Positions 1-9,882 of a stretch of DNA of 64,000 bases are shown here, in pieces. The DNA comes from Ephydatia muelleri. Lineage: Eukaryota > Porifera > Demospongiae > Spongillida > Spongillidae. The notes below the pieces were generated by a model. That model ran no database searches, was not told the DNA's origin, and saw only the letters and a list, made by a program, of their open reading frames with translations. The stretch is taken from positions 14,697,604-14,761,603 of the forward strand of contig JABACO010000001.1 of NCBI GenBank assembly GCA_013339895.1. The letters run 5' to 3'. Numbering within the stretch: the stretch's first letter is position 1; every line of letters begins with the position of its first letter. Position numbers and translations under genes: made by a program.

Positions 1-1406
1 CACACACACATGAAACACTACGTACACATGTGTCGTGTGTACACATGCATATATACGTAAACATGTGTACGCACAACATACATGTACACACAATATACAT
101 GTACAAATTGAACCACACTGTTTCTATGTATTAGCAAGATTGGCATATGTAGTATCTTTAGTAGTAGTAGTAGTTCTGAAAAGAACTGTTTATTAATTTA
201 ACCAAGTTATGTTTCATAAGTAACCTATATACCACATTTCACAAGTAATCAGAGTGCAAAAAGCAAAAATTCAGAGCTTACATGAAAAGACAATCAATCA
301 CCAAGCACATTCTAAATGTGTACCAGTAATATGGTAGATGCGTGGACCATCAGTACACAAACCACAGACAAGAAAAAAGGTATAGTACAAAGCAAAGACT
401 CTGAACAGATGTACAGTTACATGCTGAGACTAGCTAAGCCATGGTGTTGCTACTTGCAAGACCAAGTACATATCTTATCAACAGGTACATCAGTCACATG
501 AAAGATGTAGATTAGATTCATATGGGACACTGGTCTCCCCGACTTATGAATATATACTAAACATCAACCTAAAGATATGACAAGGTTGTTGTCCCACAAA
601 AGTGTTTCTGAATCCAAACTACCTTGTGGGAAGTGCATTATCCTGTTTCAGCTTGACAGTTCAGGTCCAAATGCATTGGGAGGTAAAGGAGTTTTTGTAC
701 GGAAGCGAGGTCAATACAACAACTTAGAAGTATAGCTAGCCACACAAGGTTGAACAGCTCTTATGGCAGCAAAGGTGTGAATAAGTCATAAATATCAACC
801 CAGTCCAGCAATCATTCTCATAAAAAAGTACCAATACCTGTGTTTAGTCACACAACGTTTGAAATAGTACAAAGCCTTAGTAGTAATAAATTTAACTCTT
901 CCTAAGCCAGACACATACGTGTACACACACATACTACTTTGATGCACTAGTGGTAAACTTGGTTTGTGGGAAAAAAAACATGCACAATAATCGCAGATGC
1001 AATTATCAATAGTGATATTGATGGTTACGAACAGCAGAGAAATCCATACAAGAAGTATAGGCTAGCTCGCTCGCAAAGCTATACGCGTGATAAGATGCCA
1101 ATGTTGAATTTGAGAAGTGTACAAGCTAAATATCAGATGCATCCTCCGTGTATTGTACAAATAATTAAGGTAAAGGTATTAGAGTCGATGTAGTCTATAA
1201 CGTTCTGCTCAAATTTATAGCACCAAAAGTTCAAAAGCAAGTTTTCAGCCATTAATTACATTACATCTCTACTTATAAACAACTGAGAGCATACATGAAA
1301 AAAATCTTCAATCACAAAGCAGATTACATTGGTAGCATGTATAGAGCACCAGTACACAGAGCAAAGTATACAACAATTAAGGGTGAGCAACTCACACACG
1401 CTACAT
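1..1406. other. no confident gene; CA/ACATGT-rich start
   Basis: The first 110 bases are CA-rich with repeated ACATGT and TACATGTA palindromes. The remaining sequence is AT-rich, and I see no coding stretch with splice support. Positions 280-400 resemble 1290-1400 (both have ATGAAAA, AATCAC, and CAGTACACA in the same order), so a diverged duplication of the 3' end of the gene at 1407 is possible. Confidence 0.4.
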
Positions 1407-2071
1407 CTACATCTCATCTTCAACGATGTCCTCAGCATCATCATTGTCATCATCATCATCATTGTCATCATCATCGTCATCAACAAAGTCCCCATCCTCA
1501 AGTCCAGGCACAAAAAATCCGTCATCATTAGAACCCTCCTCTTCATCGCCTTGAACAACACTGTATGTGATGTAATGTCATATTAATGTACAAACTACAC
1601 ATGTTCACAAACAACATACTTAGTACACTGTTTGTTTAGGTGTACGTATGCCTCCCAGATGTGTTCAACAAAGTTGAATGTTTTTGGCCTAAGCACACGA
1701 GATGGTGCTTGACGGTCTGGCCTCCGGGCATTTAGATACACTCGATGACTTGTGGCTGCTCTTTGTACATTCTCATTCTGGAAAGATGTACATGTATGGT
1801 TAGCAAAGGAGTGAATACCCATAAACATACCCAGTCAAGCACAGAAGTTGATGATTAAAAGATTCGATCCAGTATGTGTCCCTGCACTAAATATAAGAAT
1901 TTGTTGTCACATCAAACAGCAGTTTGCAATGAGAAAGAAAAGCATCTTACCCTGCAGTAGTGAGCAGCATAACGGTATATAGAAGTCCTTGTCAAAGCAC
2001 CTTCAAGGGCTCTGATAGCTGCTGTATCTGATAAGAGCTTTCTCTTGGGCACATACCCAGGCAAATGACAT
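1407..2071 (-). CDS. 3' end of an unrecognised gene, three exons
   Basis: Three exons on the minus strand join in frame: 2071-1951, 1777-1629 and 1560-1407. All boundaries are GT-AG and the phases agree (0 at the first junction; CA plus T at the second). The first exon encodes a basic stretch containing VPKRKLLSDTAAIRALEGAL. The second carries RVYLNARRPDRQAPSRVLRP, which is Arg- and Pro-rich. The third is strongly acidic (FFVPGLEDGDFVDD followed by a run of Asp and Asn) and ends EDIVEDEM then TAG at 1407-1409. An acidic tail on a basic protein suggests a nucleic-acid-binding or transposon-derived protein, but I do not recognise the family. Exons upstream of 2071 were not found. The Asp run is encoded by a (GATGAT) microsatellite that may vary in length. 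Confidence 0.5.
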
Positions 2072-2577
2072 CTACTTTCATTATGACAGCCTCAATGGTC
2101 ACCCTGTGTGATAATCCAAGTATAAAAAATCCGGACTTAGATGGAGTCACATACCTGATAGTGCTGGCTGATGTTCATGATCATGACACGAAGGTCATGA
2201 GCATTGCCAGTGCAGTTTTCCATGCACCAGTACAGGTGTGTCTTAGTGCTCTTCACTGTACATCATGCATGTGTTAGTGTTACTGCTCTATGAAGCAATT
2301 AGGCTTACTCTTGTCAGAAAGCTCAGTAAACCACGACTTGTTCCTGTTAGCTACAGTACCACTACATATTCTTTCTGCATGTGATGACCTGTACAGGCAT
2401 GTTGTAGGTTTTGTGGCAGGCATGCATGGTTGCTAAGTACGCGTTGCTATGTACCTTTGTGGGAGGTGGTCGTTCCTATTGGTTGCTAGGTAAGGTATGC
2501 ATACCTAGTAACCACTAGGCGCTAGACGGGGTTTATAAATAGGTGGTTATGCGGACGTACGTACGTACGTACGTACA
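2072..2577. other. non-coding stretch ending in (ACGT)n
   Basis: No gene is supported here. Positions 2410-2530 contain several imperfect palindromes (GGCATGCATGG, GGTATGCATACC, CTAGTAACCACTAG). A perfect (ACGT) tetranucleotide run lies at about 2553-2575. Confidence 0.4.
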
Positions 2578-3030
2578 TTGTAAATTATAGTATTAGATTA
2601 CATACACATAAACACATACCACACACATACATACTCACATGTATAAACAGCACACACACCTCACACATGCCCACACAACATACACACACCACACACAAGC
2701 ATGCATCACACACATACTATATGTACACATACAAATGCGCACACATACACAGTACAGCACGTACATTACATACGTATACATAAACACACACACACATACG
2801 TATACATAAACACATATGTACAAACCACATACACACATACATAACATAAACACAAACATACACACACCACATACACACATACATGTACGTAAAGACATAC
2901 ACATACACACATGCACACACCCCATGCACATGCACACACCCCATGCACATGCACACACCTCATGCACACATACACCCATACATAACGTCCATGTGTACAC
3001 ACATACAAAAAACACACACATTTCATAACC
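2578..3030. repeat. degenerate (CA)n/(ACAT)n tract
   Basis: About 450 bases are almost entirely CA, ACAT and ACAC steps, with two short tandem copies of CCATGCACATGCACACAC near 2930-2965. It sits where the intron of the neighbouring minus-strand fragment (3035-3433) would lie. Open frames here are low-complexity His/Thr or Cys/Val strings and are not genes. Confidence 0.85.
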
Positions 3031-3034
3031 TGAC

Positions 3035-3433
3035 CTGAATGAATGATGCCACTTTCCAACATGGAGAGCTCTTGCAGGTGCAGTGCTTAACAAGACCCTC
3101 ACATAGATTATAGAAGCACCTCTTCTCTACAATAAATAGCTTCTGATCTTCGGGGTTACTGTCACCAGTAAATATCCCTAAACACGAACTTTATAATACA
3201 TACGTTTTCAGGGTATATGTATACCTGATGTGTCTAGCAACGAACTTCCTGAAGCTGGTGGTGTACCCACGTCTACGGTTGGCGTTAATTGGCGATGCAG
3301 TAAGCACGCGGTCAAGCAAGGCATTTAGGAAGCACGTTTCCCGTTGGAGTGGACCGTCAGGAAAAAGTAGCCTCTTTGCTGCATCGAGCCTGTCTTGAAA
3401 GGCATCTTTCTCTTGTTGAGAGGAAAACGTCAC
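3035..3433 (-). pseudogene. fragment of a dispersed transposon-like ORF family
   Basis: On the minus strand, 3433-3225 reads MTFSSQQEKDAFQDRLDAAK and continues to YTTSFRKFVARHI, with a possible donor AG|GTATAC near 3223. A second segment, about 3188-3035, reads FTGDSNPEDQKLFIVEKRC and CTCKSSPCWKVASFIQ. The layout (an 'FSS..EK.AF..RLD' opening exon followed by a 'TGD....DQ.LF' exon with paired Cys) resembles a multi-copy, unnamed ORF family that I associate with cnidarian and sponge genomes and with mobile DNA. That attribution is from memory and is the weak point. The two parts do not join in a consistent phase with the nearest splice sites, so it is probably decayed. Confidence 0.35.
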
Positions 3434-3539
3434 TTTAAAAGACTCAATCTATGACGCGTCGCCGCACGTGTGCTTGTGACGTGTAGCAAATTTAAAGAAT
3501 TATCGCTGCTAAATTATGTGGAAGAGTCCACATCGATAT

Positions 3540-3775
3540 CACTACACAGCCAACCCTTACCAATATTGGCTCAAGGATGATAAACGCAAAAACCTTGGTA
3601 CAATAATGATATAAAACATGACCCAATACTGATATATTATCTTCATTGCGTCAATGTTGATATAGCAACTTGGAACAGGTTGATAAAATCCTGGGACAAT
3701 AGCTGAATATCATTTTTACATAAACCATGATATCAATATTGCTTCAATAATGATATACATCATAGCACCGCTTTG
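3540..3775. repeat. CAATATTG-rich degenerate repeat
   Basis: This stretch repeats variants of (A/C)CAATATTG and ATGATAT every 20-40 bases. A similar stretch lies at 9270-9535 with the same motifs (CCAATATTG, CCAATACT, ATATCA). Both look like diverged copies of one AT-rich dispersed repeat. No coding potential is seen. Confidence 0.4.
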
Positions 3776-4029
3776 TTTGTTTTATACAAATGTTTGAGCC
3801 CTTGTTCATCAGGATTGGTAAACCTTTACTCAGTGATACAGACTGCCCCATGTTTGAACTTTCGCGAAATATCGAAGCAGTTGAAGGATGCAAAGTGTTA
3901 AAAGCCGTGTCCTTCGTCCACGACTGCTTTAGTGAAGGGTGCCACTTTGAGGAAATGGTAACTACAGTGTCAATAGAAAGAGAGAAAGTTGGAGTTAACA
4001 AAAAAGTATTTGTTCACGATTATTCAAAT

Positions 4030-4278
4030 AACGAGAAAGTTGTTGGTATATAGGATTGACCAATAGTGGTATAAAAAGCACAGAAACAAGAGTGACAGAA
4101 ATTTGACTGGAAAATTGAAAAAGGCTATATTTAGCCCATTACTCAGGCATGTACTGTTACAACGTTAGTGTGCTAAATATAGGCCTATTTCAATTTTCCA
4201 GTCAAATTTCTGTCACTCTTGTTTCTGTGCTTTTTACACCACTATTGGTCAATCCTATATACCAACAACTTTCTCGTT
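4030..4278. mobile_element. foldback (long inverted repeat) element, copy 1
   Basis: Arms of about 105 bp (4030-4135 and 4172-4278) are inverted complements with only about three differences, around a 36-base loop. The arm starts AACGAGAAAGTTG, contains TATAGGATT and AAAAAGCA, and ends TATTTAGC at the loop. The same landmarks in the same order occur in copy 2 at 30654-30939 and in a relic at 48491-48559, so this is a dispersed family and not a chance hairpin. No ORF is inside. The outer sequence ATTTACTTGTTTCAT is shared on the right (4287-4303) but has decayed on the left. Confidence 0.85.
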
Positions 4279-4445
4279 AGAGAATGTTTTTATTTACTTG
4301 TTTCATAAGTTTTTTCCTCTGGCGTCTTTATAAGTGGTCACAAAAATATTTTAATTTTTGAAGGGAGGGAGGTTAAAAAATTTAATAATAGAAATTATGT
4401 GTATATGAGTTCTTAATGTTCTGTACGGTTCCGCCTTGTCCTCTT

Positions 4446-4740
4446 TGTCTCCCCCAGCCTCTTCTATGGCCGCGGCGGCCTGGTTCTGGCCATGAGAGCC
4501 ATGCGGGTGGTGGTGGCAGCGGCCAGGGTGGCAGCAGGCAAAGTGGTGGTGAGGGCACTGGTGCCAATACTGGTGCCGGTGGTGGGGCTGGTGCAGGTAG
4601 CGGCGGTGCTCCTGCTTCTGCTGCTGGAGGTGGGGGCAGCTCTGCTGTTGGCGGTGGGGGCAGCGGTGGGGACAGTTCTGCTCGGCAGGGGCAGTGCTGC
4701 AGCTGCTGCTGGCGGCAGACGGTAGGGGGGCAGCAATGTA
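4446..4740. repeat. GC-rich low-complexity tract
   Basis: The sequence is GGTGGTGGC/GGCAGCGG-type with about 70% GC in an otherwise AT-rich region. Plus-strand frames read poly-Gly/Ala and minus-strand frames His/Pro/Gln, so every frame is open by composition. It overlaps the tail of block 4 of the minus-strand gene and may represent its low-complexity C-terminus or unrelated simple sequence. Confidence 0.6.
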
Positions 4741-5699
4741 TCTAGCAGCGGTGGCTGCGTAAAGGGAAGAGGAGTTGGAGGATGTACTTCGTCCTCCGAC
4801 TAATGCATCTGCACCAATCTTACTTACTGCTGCACGGGCAGATCTTGTAACAACCTTTTGAGCTAGCAATGGATGAGACTTACAAAAGGCATCATCTACT
4901 TCACTTAGAAGCTCACTATCCCTAAGAATAGCTTTTTCAAGACCACCATTATACTCCATTAGTGCATGAGATTTGGGTTCATACAAGGAGTAGCTATATG
5001 GGAGAAGGATATGGTTGCAGTAATTTTCAGTGCTCCCCAAATGCAATTAAATTCATACACAGTTGCAGCAGTAGTACATCAGATAAGGAAGCCTTTTTGT
5101 ACATCAGATTCAGGATGACACCCCAATATTCAATAGACAGGTCACAAAGGAGAAACTACATGTACTGTACACAACAGTTGGGTCACCATGCATGCTGTAC
5201 ATGTGAAGTGAATGGTTTTGTGCAGATCCCTTCCTTACATGCGTGCTGTACACATGTTGCATGCACATCTTCCTATAGCTTTTTAATGCTAGTGCAATAC
5301 AACATGCCATGACATACCTTTGGGTGGTAGTGGTAGTTCGGTGACCCCTGCGATACCGCTTCCTCTCGGCAGCACGTTTAGCCAATCGGACTCCGGGGTC
5401 ATTCCAATACCGATTCCTTTCAGATGCCTTAATGGCAGCTGAATTGTCCTCGTATTTCTGCCTTTTAGCAGCGCGCACTGCGTGACATAGTATCGTATGC
5501 AGTAATATGCAGAGTTTGCCCACGCCATGGTATGCAGATACATATCCAGACATGCACATGTGCGGACCAATATACATACTCGTACCTAGATATGTCAATG
5601 TCCAGTGCAGTGTGCAGTTGGGGCTAAGTATCGGCTGCGTATCGCACCCATATCGCGAGCAGCAGTTTAGCCCGTAAATTACGATAGTGCGCAATAAAT

Positions 5700-7250
5700 A
5701 GGAATATAGGCCGTTTTAACCACACCCATGAAAACGCATTCATATGAGTGTGGCTACTATAATTACCTCGACCGAGTCGCGTACTCACAGGTAAGTTATT
5801 GGATCCCTATAATCATTGTAAACTTCTGATACCTACATCTGTGACTATTTCTAGCGGGTGTAGCCTGTAGGCCTATTTGAGTAATTAATTTTGATATCAT
5901 TATCTGCGCATGCTCGGTTTTAAGTTTTGCACGTGTTGGTCATTAGAGGTGACGACGCACGATCGAGCAAAGGAAACAAAAATAGGCAACTTGGTTGAGT
6001 TCCCAACGAAATAGGAGGAAAGGAAAGTCGGACTACTGGGCTATCTGTGGAGACAGTACTAATGGAGCCGTTCCCAACGTAAGAGAAATTGGATTGTTGA
6101 TTTTGATCACTATATAGCTGACGAATCAGTGAGGTGCAACTGTGCAAGATAGAGAGTTTCGGACAACGCGGGTGACAGGCGGAGGTTATAAAGGCATACC
6201 AAACGGACTTAAGCAGTCTAGGCCTGGTAAGTTGTGCGTGTTTACACTGTAGGTGTTGCTTGTGTCAAACCAGGACAAGTGTGTGATTCAGTAGATGCAG
6301 TTAGGCGGCGTTTCAAGTTGTCACAAAGGTTTACATGCTTACGTCATGTTTGTTCTCTTCAGCACAGTGCCGACCAATAGAACGCCATTACGCGAAGAGC
6401 ATAGTACGTTGTATATGTGCATGTGGATTATGTGCGCGTGCCAATAACTTCAGGGTCAGGAGATATTTAAGCGAGTACATCGAGACTGAAAGGGTGGAAG
6501 TGACCAACCCCGGCAAAAGAAGAAACGCAGGTACAGAGTAGGCATGCTATGACTTTCATTTCTGACCACAGCTCTTGATCCGACGCCAGGGTGTACTACG
6601 GCCAAATGAAAACGTTTCGCTGCATGGCCAACCAAGGGGATGACGACGATAGCATTGTAAAGCATAAGCTAGCTACCACCGCGGTCAGAGAGTAAGTAAA
6701 TGCTGAGTTCTTTGTGCATAACCTCTGTAATATTTTAGCGTGTGCTTGTAAGGAAACCGTCGACAAGTGCCGCGAGAGTAGTAGAGGCTCGTGCTCGCCT
6801 TCCAAGAGGCCTCTGCTAGGCGGAGAGTGCCCCTCTAACTACATCAGGAAAATGTGATGGAGACGTTGATCGCCAGCTTGAAACTATACCTGTTTATTTT
6901 TTGACCAAGTTGTATTTCAGCTGTAATTTGATTAAAGTTTGCCGTTAAATTCTGAATTATTGCTGGCGTGGTTCAGGGTTTAAGCACTAGCCTTCAAGTA
7001 TGCAGAACAGAAAATGGATTTGAAACGACTCGAATACATGACGTGTACAGAGTCTGCACGCGTTCATCTGAAGTATGCAGACAGGTGATGACGAATATAC
7101 TGAATCCATATGCAGACCGCGATATCATACGTATAAGCGAAGTGTTCGTTCTGAGACGTATACAGGCGCCGCATTCGTGACGTATGAAAAACTGCCCACG
7201 TGTCGAGTGCAGACGAGTATCGATTAGTATGGGTGCAATATACAAGGCTG
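5700..7250. other. no gene seen
   Basis: The short frames here lack splice context or composition typical of coding sequence. On the minus strand this would be intron between blocks 2 and 3 of the Lys/Arg-rich gene. Confidence 0.4.
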
Positions 7251-7263
7251 CATACGGTACACT

Positions 7264-7403
7264 GTCGCGCCGTGGCGGTTCTCCTCGACGTCCTCTTGAT
7301 ATCGCTGCCTTTTAGCAGCACGGTTCTCCTCGACGTCCTCTTGATATCGCTGCCTTTTAGCAGCACGGTTCTCCTCGAGCTCCTCTTGATATCGCTGCCT
7401 TTT
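7264..7403 (-). repeat. 45-bp coding tandem repeat, three copies
   Basis: Three copies of a 45-bp unit (containing GTTCTCCTCGACGTCCTC and TATCGCTGCCTTTTAGCAG) stand in tandem. Because 45 is divisible by three, on the minus strand they encode 15-residue AAKRQRYQEDVEEN units. They are part of the Lys/Arg-rich gene and show growth by unit duplication. Confidence 0.8.
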
Positions 7404-7494
7404 AGCAGATTGCTTAGATTCAATATCTGCGTTGTAGCACTCGTTTCCAATCCCCTTACTATACTATCTATGGTTGTAGTAGTTGCGTACAGAG

Positions 7495-7617
7495 GCCTTC
7501 CTTATTTCGGGTCGGCCTTGTAGCTGTCGCGTACAGAGGCCTTCTTCTTTTCGGGATCGGCCTTGTAGCTGTCGCGTACAGAGGCCTTCTTCTTTTCGGG
7601 ATCGGCCTTGTAGCGCG
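7495..7617 (-). repeat. 57-bp coding tandem repeat
   Basis: The unit (containing TCGCGTACAGAGGCCTTC and TCGGCCTTGTAGCTG) is repeated two to three times and encodes a 19-residue YKADPEKKKASVRDS unit on the minus strand. Confidence 0.8.
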
Positions 7618-7849
7618 CTCGGGCTTTATCCTTGTTCTGTTGTGATAAAATATCGTCTTGCTTTTGAAGGTATTCTGCTCGTTGCTTAGATCTCTTCTTT
7701 CGATTACGCGAAGGCATTTAACTTCACTAGCCAAAGTATTAAACTGCGATAGGAACACTAAATTTCGTGCAATTAATACTGCATGCTGTAAAATAACTTC
7801 ATTAACCAAATAAACTTCTGCAATAACTTCATATCCTATACAGAACTTG

Positions 7850-8690
7850 CTACCGCATGAGGTACTTCTCGCTGTAGTCTTTATATGACCTTAAAGGGCA
7901 CCGCGCAGGGGAATTCCAAAGATATTGGTGCTATTGCCGTTCTTCAAAACCGTTCGTAGCTCGAGTTATACCTTCCTAAGGAAGAAGAAGAAGAAGACGA
8001 CGACCAAGAATTATTTTGGGACTGGGCACGAGAAAAAGGAATTCGTTTGTTTCTCTAAAAGCACACCGTTTTATGACACGGAACAAACGTAGAACTGTAG
8101 ATCTTTGAGTGCTCGTTCCATCGCGACAAAGAGATACGCGATCCGTATCTCCGTTGTCCCTCCAGACGCGAGTGAAGTTTTTTTAATGATATTCATCAAT
8201 CCTCAATCAATCCTATATTGAACCTGCTGTCAGATAATCTGTATTGTTTTAATAATTATTGTTTGAATGCCTAAAAATTTGACTGCCGTTCCTCCGTCAG
8301 CAGCAAGTGTGCAAAGTCAGTGAATGCCCTGCCATATGTACATAATGATATGGTCTCTAGTGAAAGCTTCTATTACAGTGACTATAGCTACACACGGTGA
8401 AAATTGTTGGAAGCTTCTAGACGTGGAGCCGTTTCACGGATTTGTTGTTAGTGACTATATCGCGCTGTTCTGTGTGAATCGGTAAGCAAGTGATTGTATC
8501 GGTCCCTTTTCGTTTTAGTGGTATTTAGATGCCAAGTTATTATTGGCTCTCATATTGTACCTCTTATTAGAGCGCATCTGGGTGTGCCGTGGAGAATTGG
8601 TGAAAAAGAGAAAGCGATGGAGATAGACAGGTTACATGAGGACGAGGTGTTGTCTTTGAGTTGGATTCGTTTGACCAGAGGTACGGTATA
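7850..8690. other. no gene seen
   Basis: This is AT-rich sequence with a short GAAGAAGAAGAAGAAG run at 7981-8000. No exon could be supported on either strand. Confidence 0.4.
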
Positions 8691-8698
8691 TCTCTGGT

Positions 8699-8946
8699 GT
8701 GGCTACGTGAGTTGACTTGAGAACGTAATTTATTTTGTGGAATTCACACAGGCTAACTCTTTTGGATATCAAAACACCAGTGCGCTTGGTGTTGTCATTT
8801 ACCGGTATGGGGTCTTGCGACTTGGATGCGTGTGGCTACGTGAGTTGACTTGAGAACATCATTTATTTTTGTGGAATCCACACAGGCTAACTCTTTTGGA
8901 TATCCAAACACCAGTACGACTTGCTGTTGTCGTTGTGACTTGGATG
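8699..8946. repeat. ~130-bp tandem duplication
   Basis: Two adjacent copies start GTGGCTACGTGAGTTGACTT (8699 and 8831) and share CACACAGGCTAACTCTTTTG and CAAACACCAGT, with small substitutions and one short deletion in the second copy. No gene is evident. Confidence 0.75.
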
Positions 8947-9680
8947 TGAGTTAAATTAATAACGGTGTGTATTAGCAAATATCCAGGGTGGTGATTTGTC
9001 ATACAGCTTTCCAAACGACCAGTTACACTGCAAGGTATGTGAACATATGTGGTGGTAATGCTTCTGCTATCCAACACAGGGTTGTACACAGACCATCGAG
9101 ACTGTTGAGTGGATGCAAACCATTGCTCTGGTGGAGTATGCTACTTCGAGGATATGGTGATCGCAGTCTAATAGAAGGAGAGAGAACAAGGGACTTAATA
9201 GAATAGTTTATTGTGATGCAATCTGTATTGTTTCAAATAAAATTTCAATGCCTAAAAAGGAGGTAATATTGATGCCTTAAAAGGTAATATGGTCTTGGGC
9301 CAATATTGTAATAACAGCATTGGGCCAATACTTTGGTATATCATGCTTGGCACAAGACTGCTATCATGGTTGGATCAACACTTTATCAGTGTTATATCAA
9401 TATTGCGTACACATGTTTGGGTCATGTTCCCCTAAATCATTGAACCAATACTGTTACCCATATTGCCTACCAAGGATGATATCATCCTGATCCAATAATG
9501 CGTCAATATTGGTCCAATTATTGATTTCTCGCTGTGTAGTGAGTATTGGTTTGAAGGAATTTACAGACACCCCATGTTTCACACCGTTAAACAGACGCCA
9601 TTTTTAGCCTCTCAATTTGGCCGCACGGCCGGCTGACCGCTTGCCAGGCAAGCGCTTTTTATTCGCCGACTCGTTTTTTA

Positions 9681-9740
9681 AGGCCGGCATACACGGGTCG
9701 ACTTCCTGCCGATTAGTCGCATGCAACTAGTCGATTGTGG
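9681..9740. repeat. left terminal inverted repeat of the Harbinger
   Basis: The outermost bases AGGCCGGCATACACGGG match the complement of the right end exactly for the first ~34 positions. Differences from the right end are confined to about positions 35 and 46-47. Confidence 0.93.
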
Positions 9741-9882
9741 GATTTTGTGGTTTGGTCGACTCGTGTATGATACGAGTCGATTTGTCGACAGCGACAAGTC
9801 GATTAGTCGCCCAAAACTAGAAAGCCTTCCTATTATTTTGCGACGACAAATCGCAACAACATCTACCGCACTGTTAAACAAA

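Larger units (their letters stand above)
4351..7717 (-). pseudogene. KxDPEKKK-repeat Lys/Arg-rich gene, Helitron-associated type
   Basis: Minus-strand coding blocks run from 7717 to 4351. Block 1 (7717-7500) begins MPSRNRKKRSKQRAEYL and then repeats YKADPEKKKASVRDS in 19-residue units. A one-base loss after the third unit (near 7508) breaks the frame. Block 2 (about 7410-7264) repeats AAKRQRYQEDVEEN in 15-residue units. Block 3 (about 5482-5319) contains KASERNRYWNDPGVRLAKRA and ends at a donor (AAAG|GTATGT). Block 4 (about 5046-4600) contains EKAILRDSELLSEVDDAF and AVSKIGADALV before low-complexity sequence. Proteins with this repeated 'Y..DPEKK' basic N-terminus followed by a helical 'EVD.AF' segment are, to my knowledge, common in cnidarian, bivalve and sponge genomes beside Helitron-like ORFs. 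That link is recalled knowledge. The frameshift suggests a relic. Confidence 0.5.

Noticed and set aside
2635..3102. 155-codon Cys/Val/Met-rich minus frame
   Set aside because: It lies in a degenerate (CA)n/(ACAT)n tract; only its first ~30 codons overlap a plausible exon in another frame.
4416..4745. Gly/Ala-rich 109-codon frame on the plus strand
   Set aside because: GC-rich simple sequence with all frames open; the better-supported coding signal nearby is on the minus strand.
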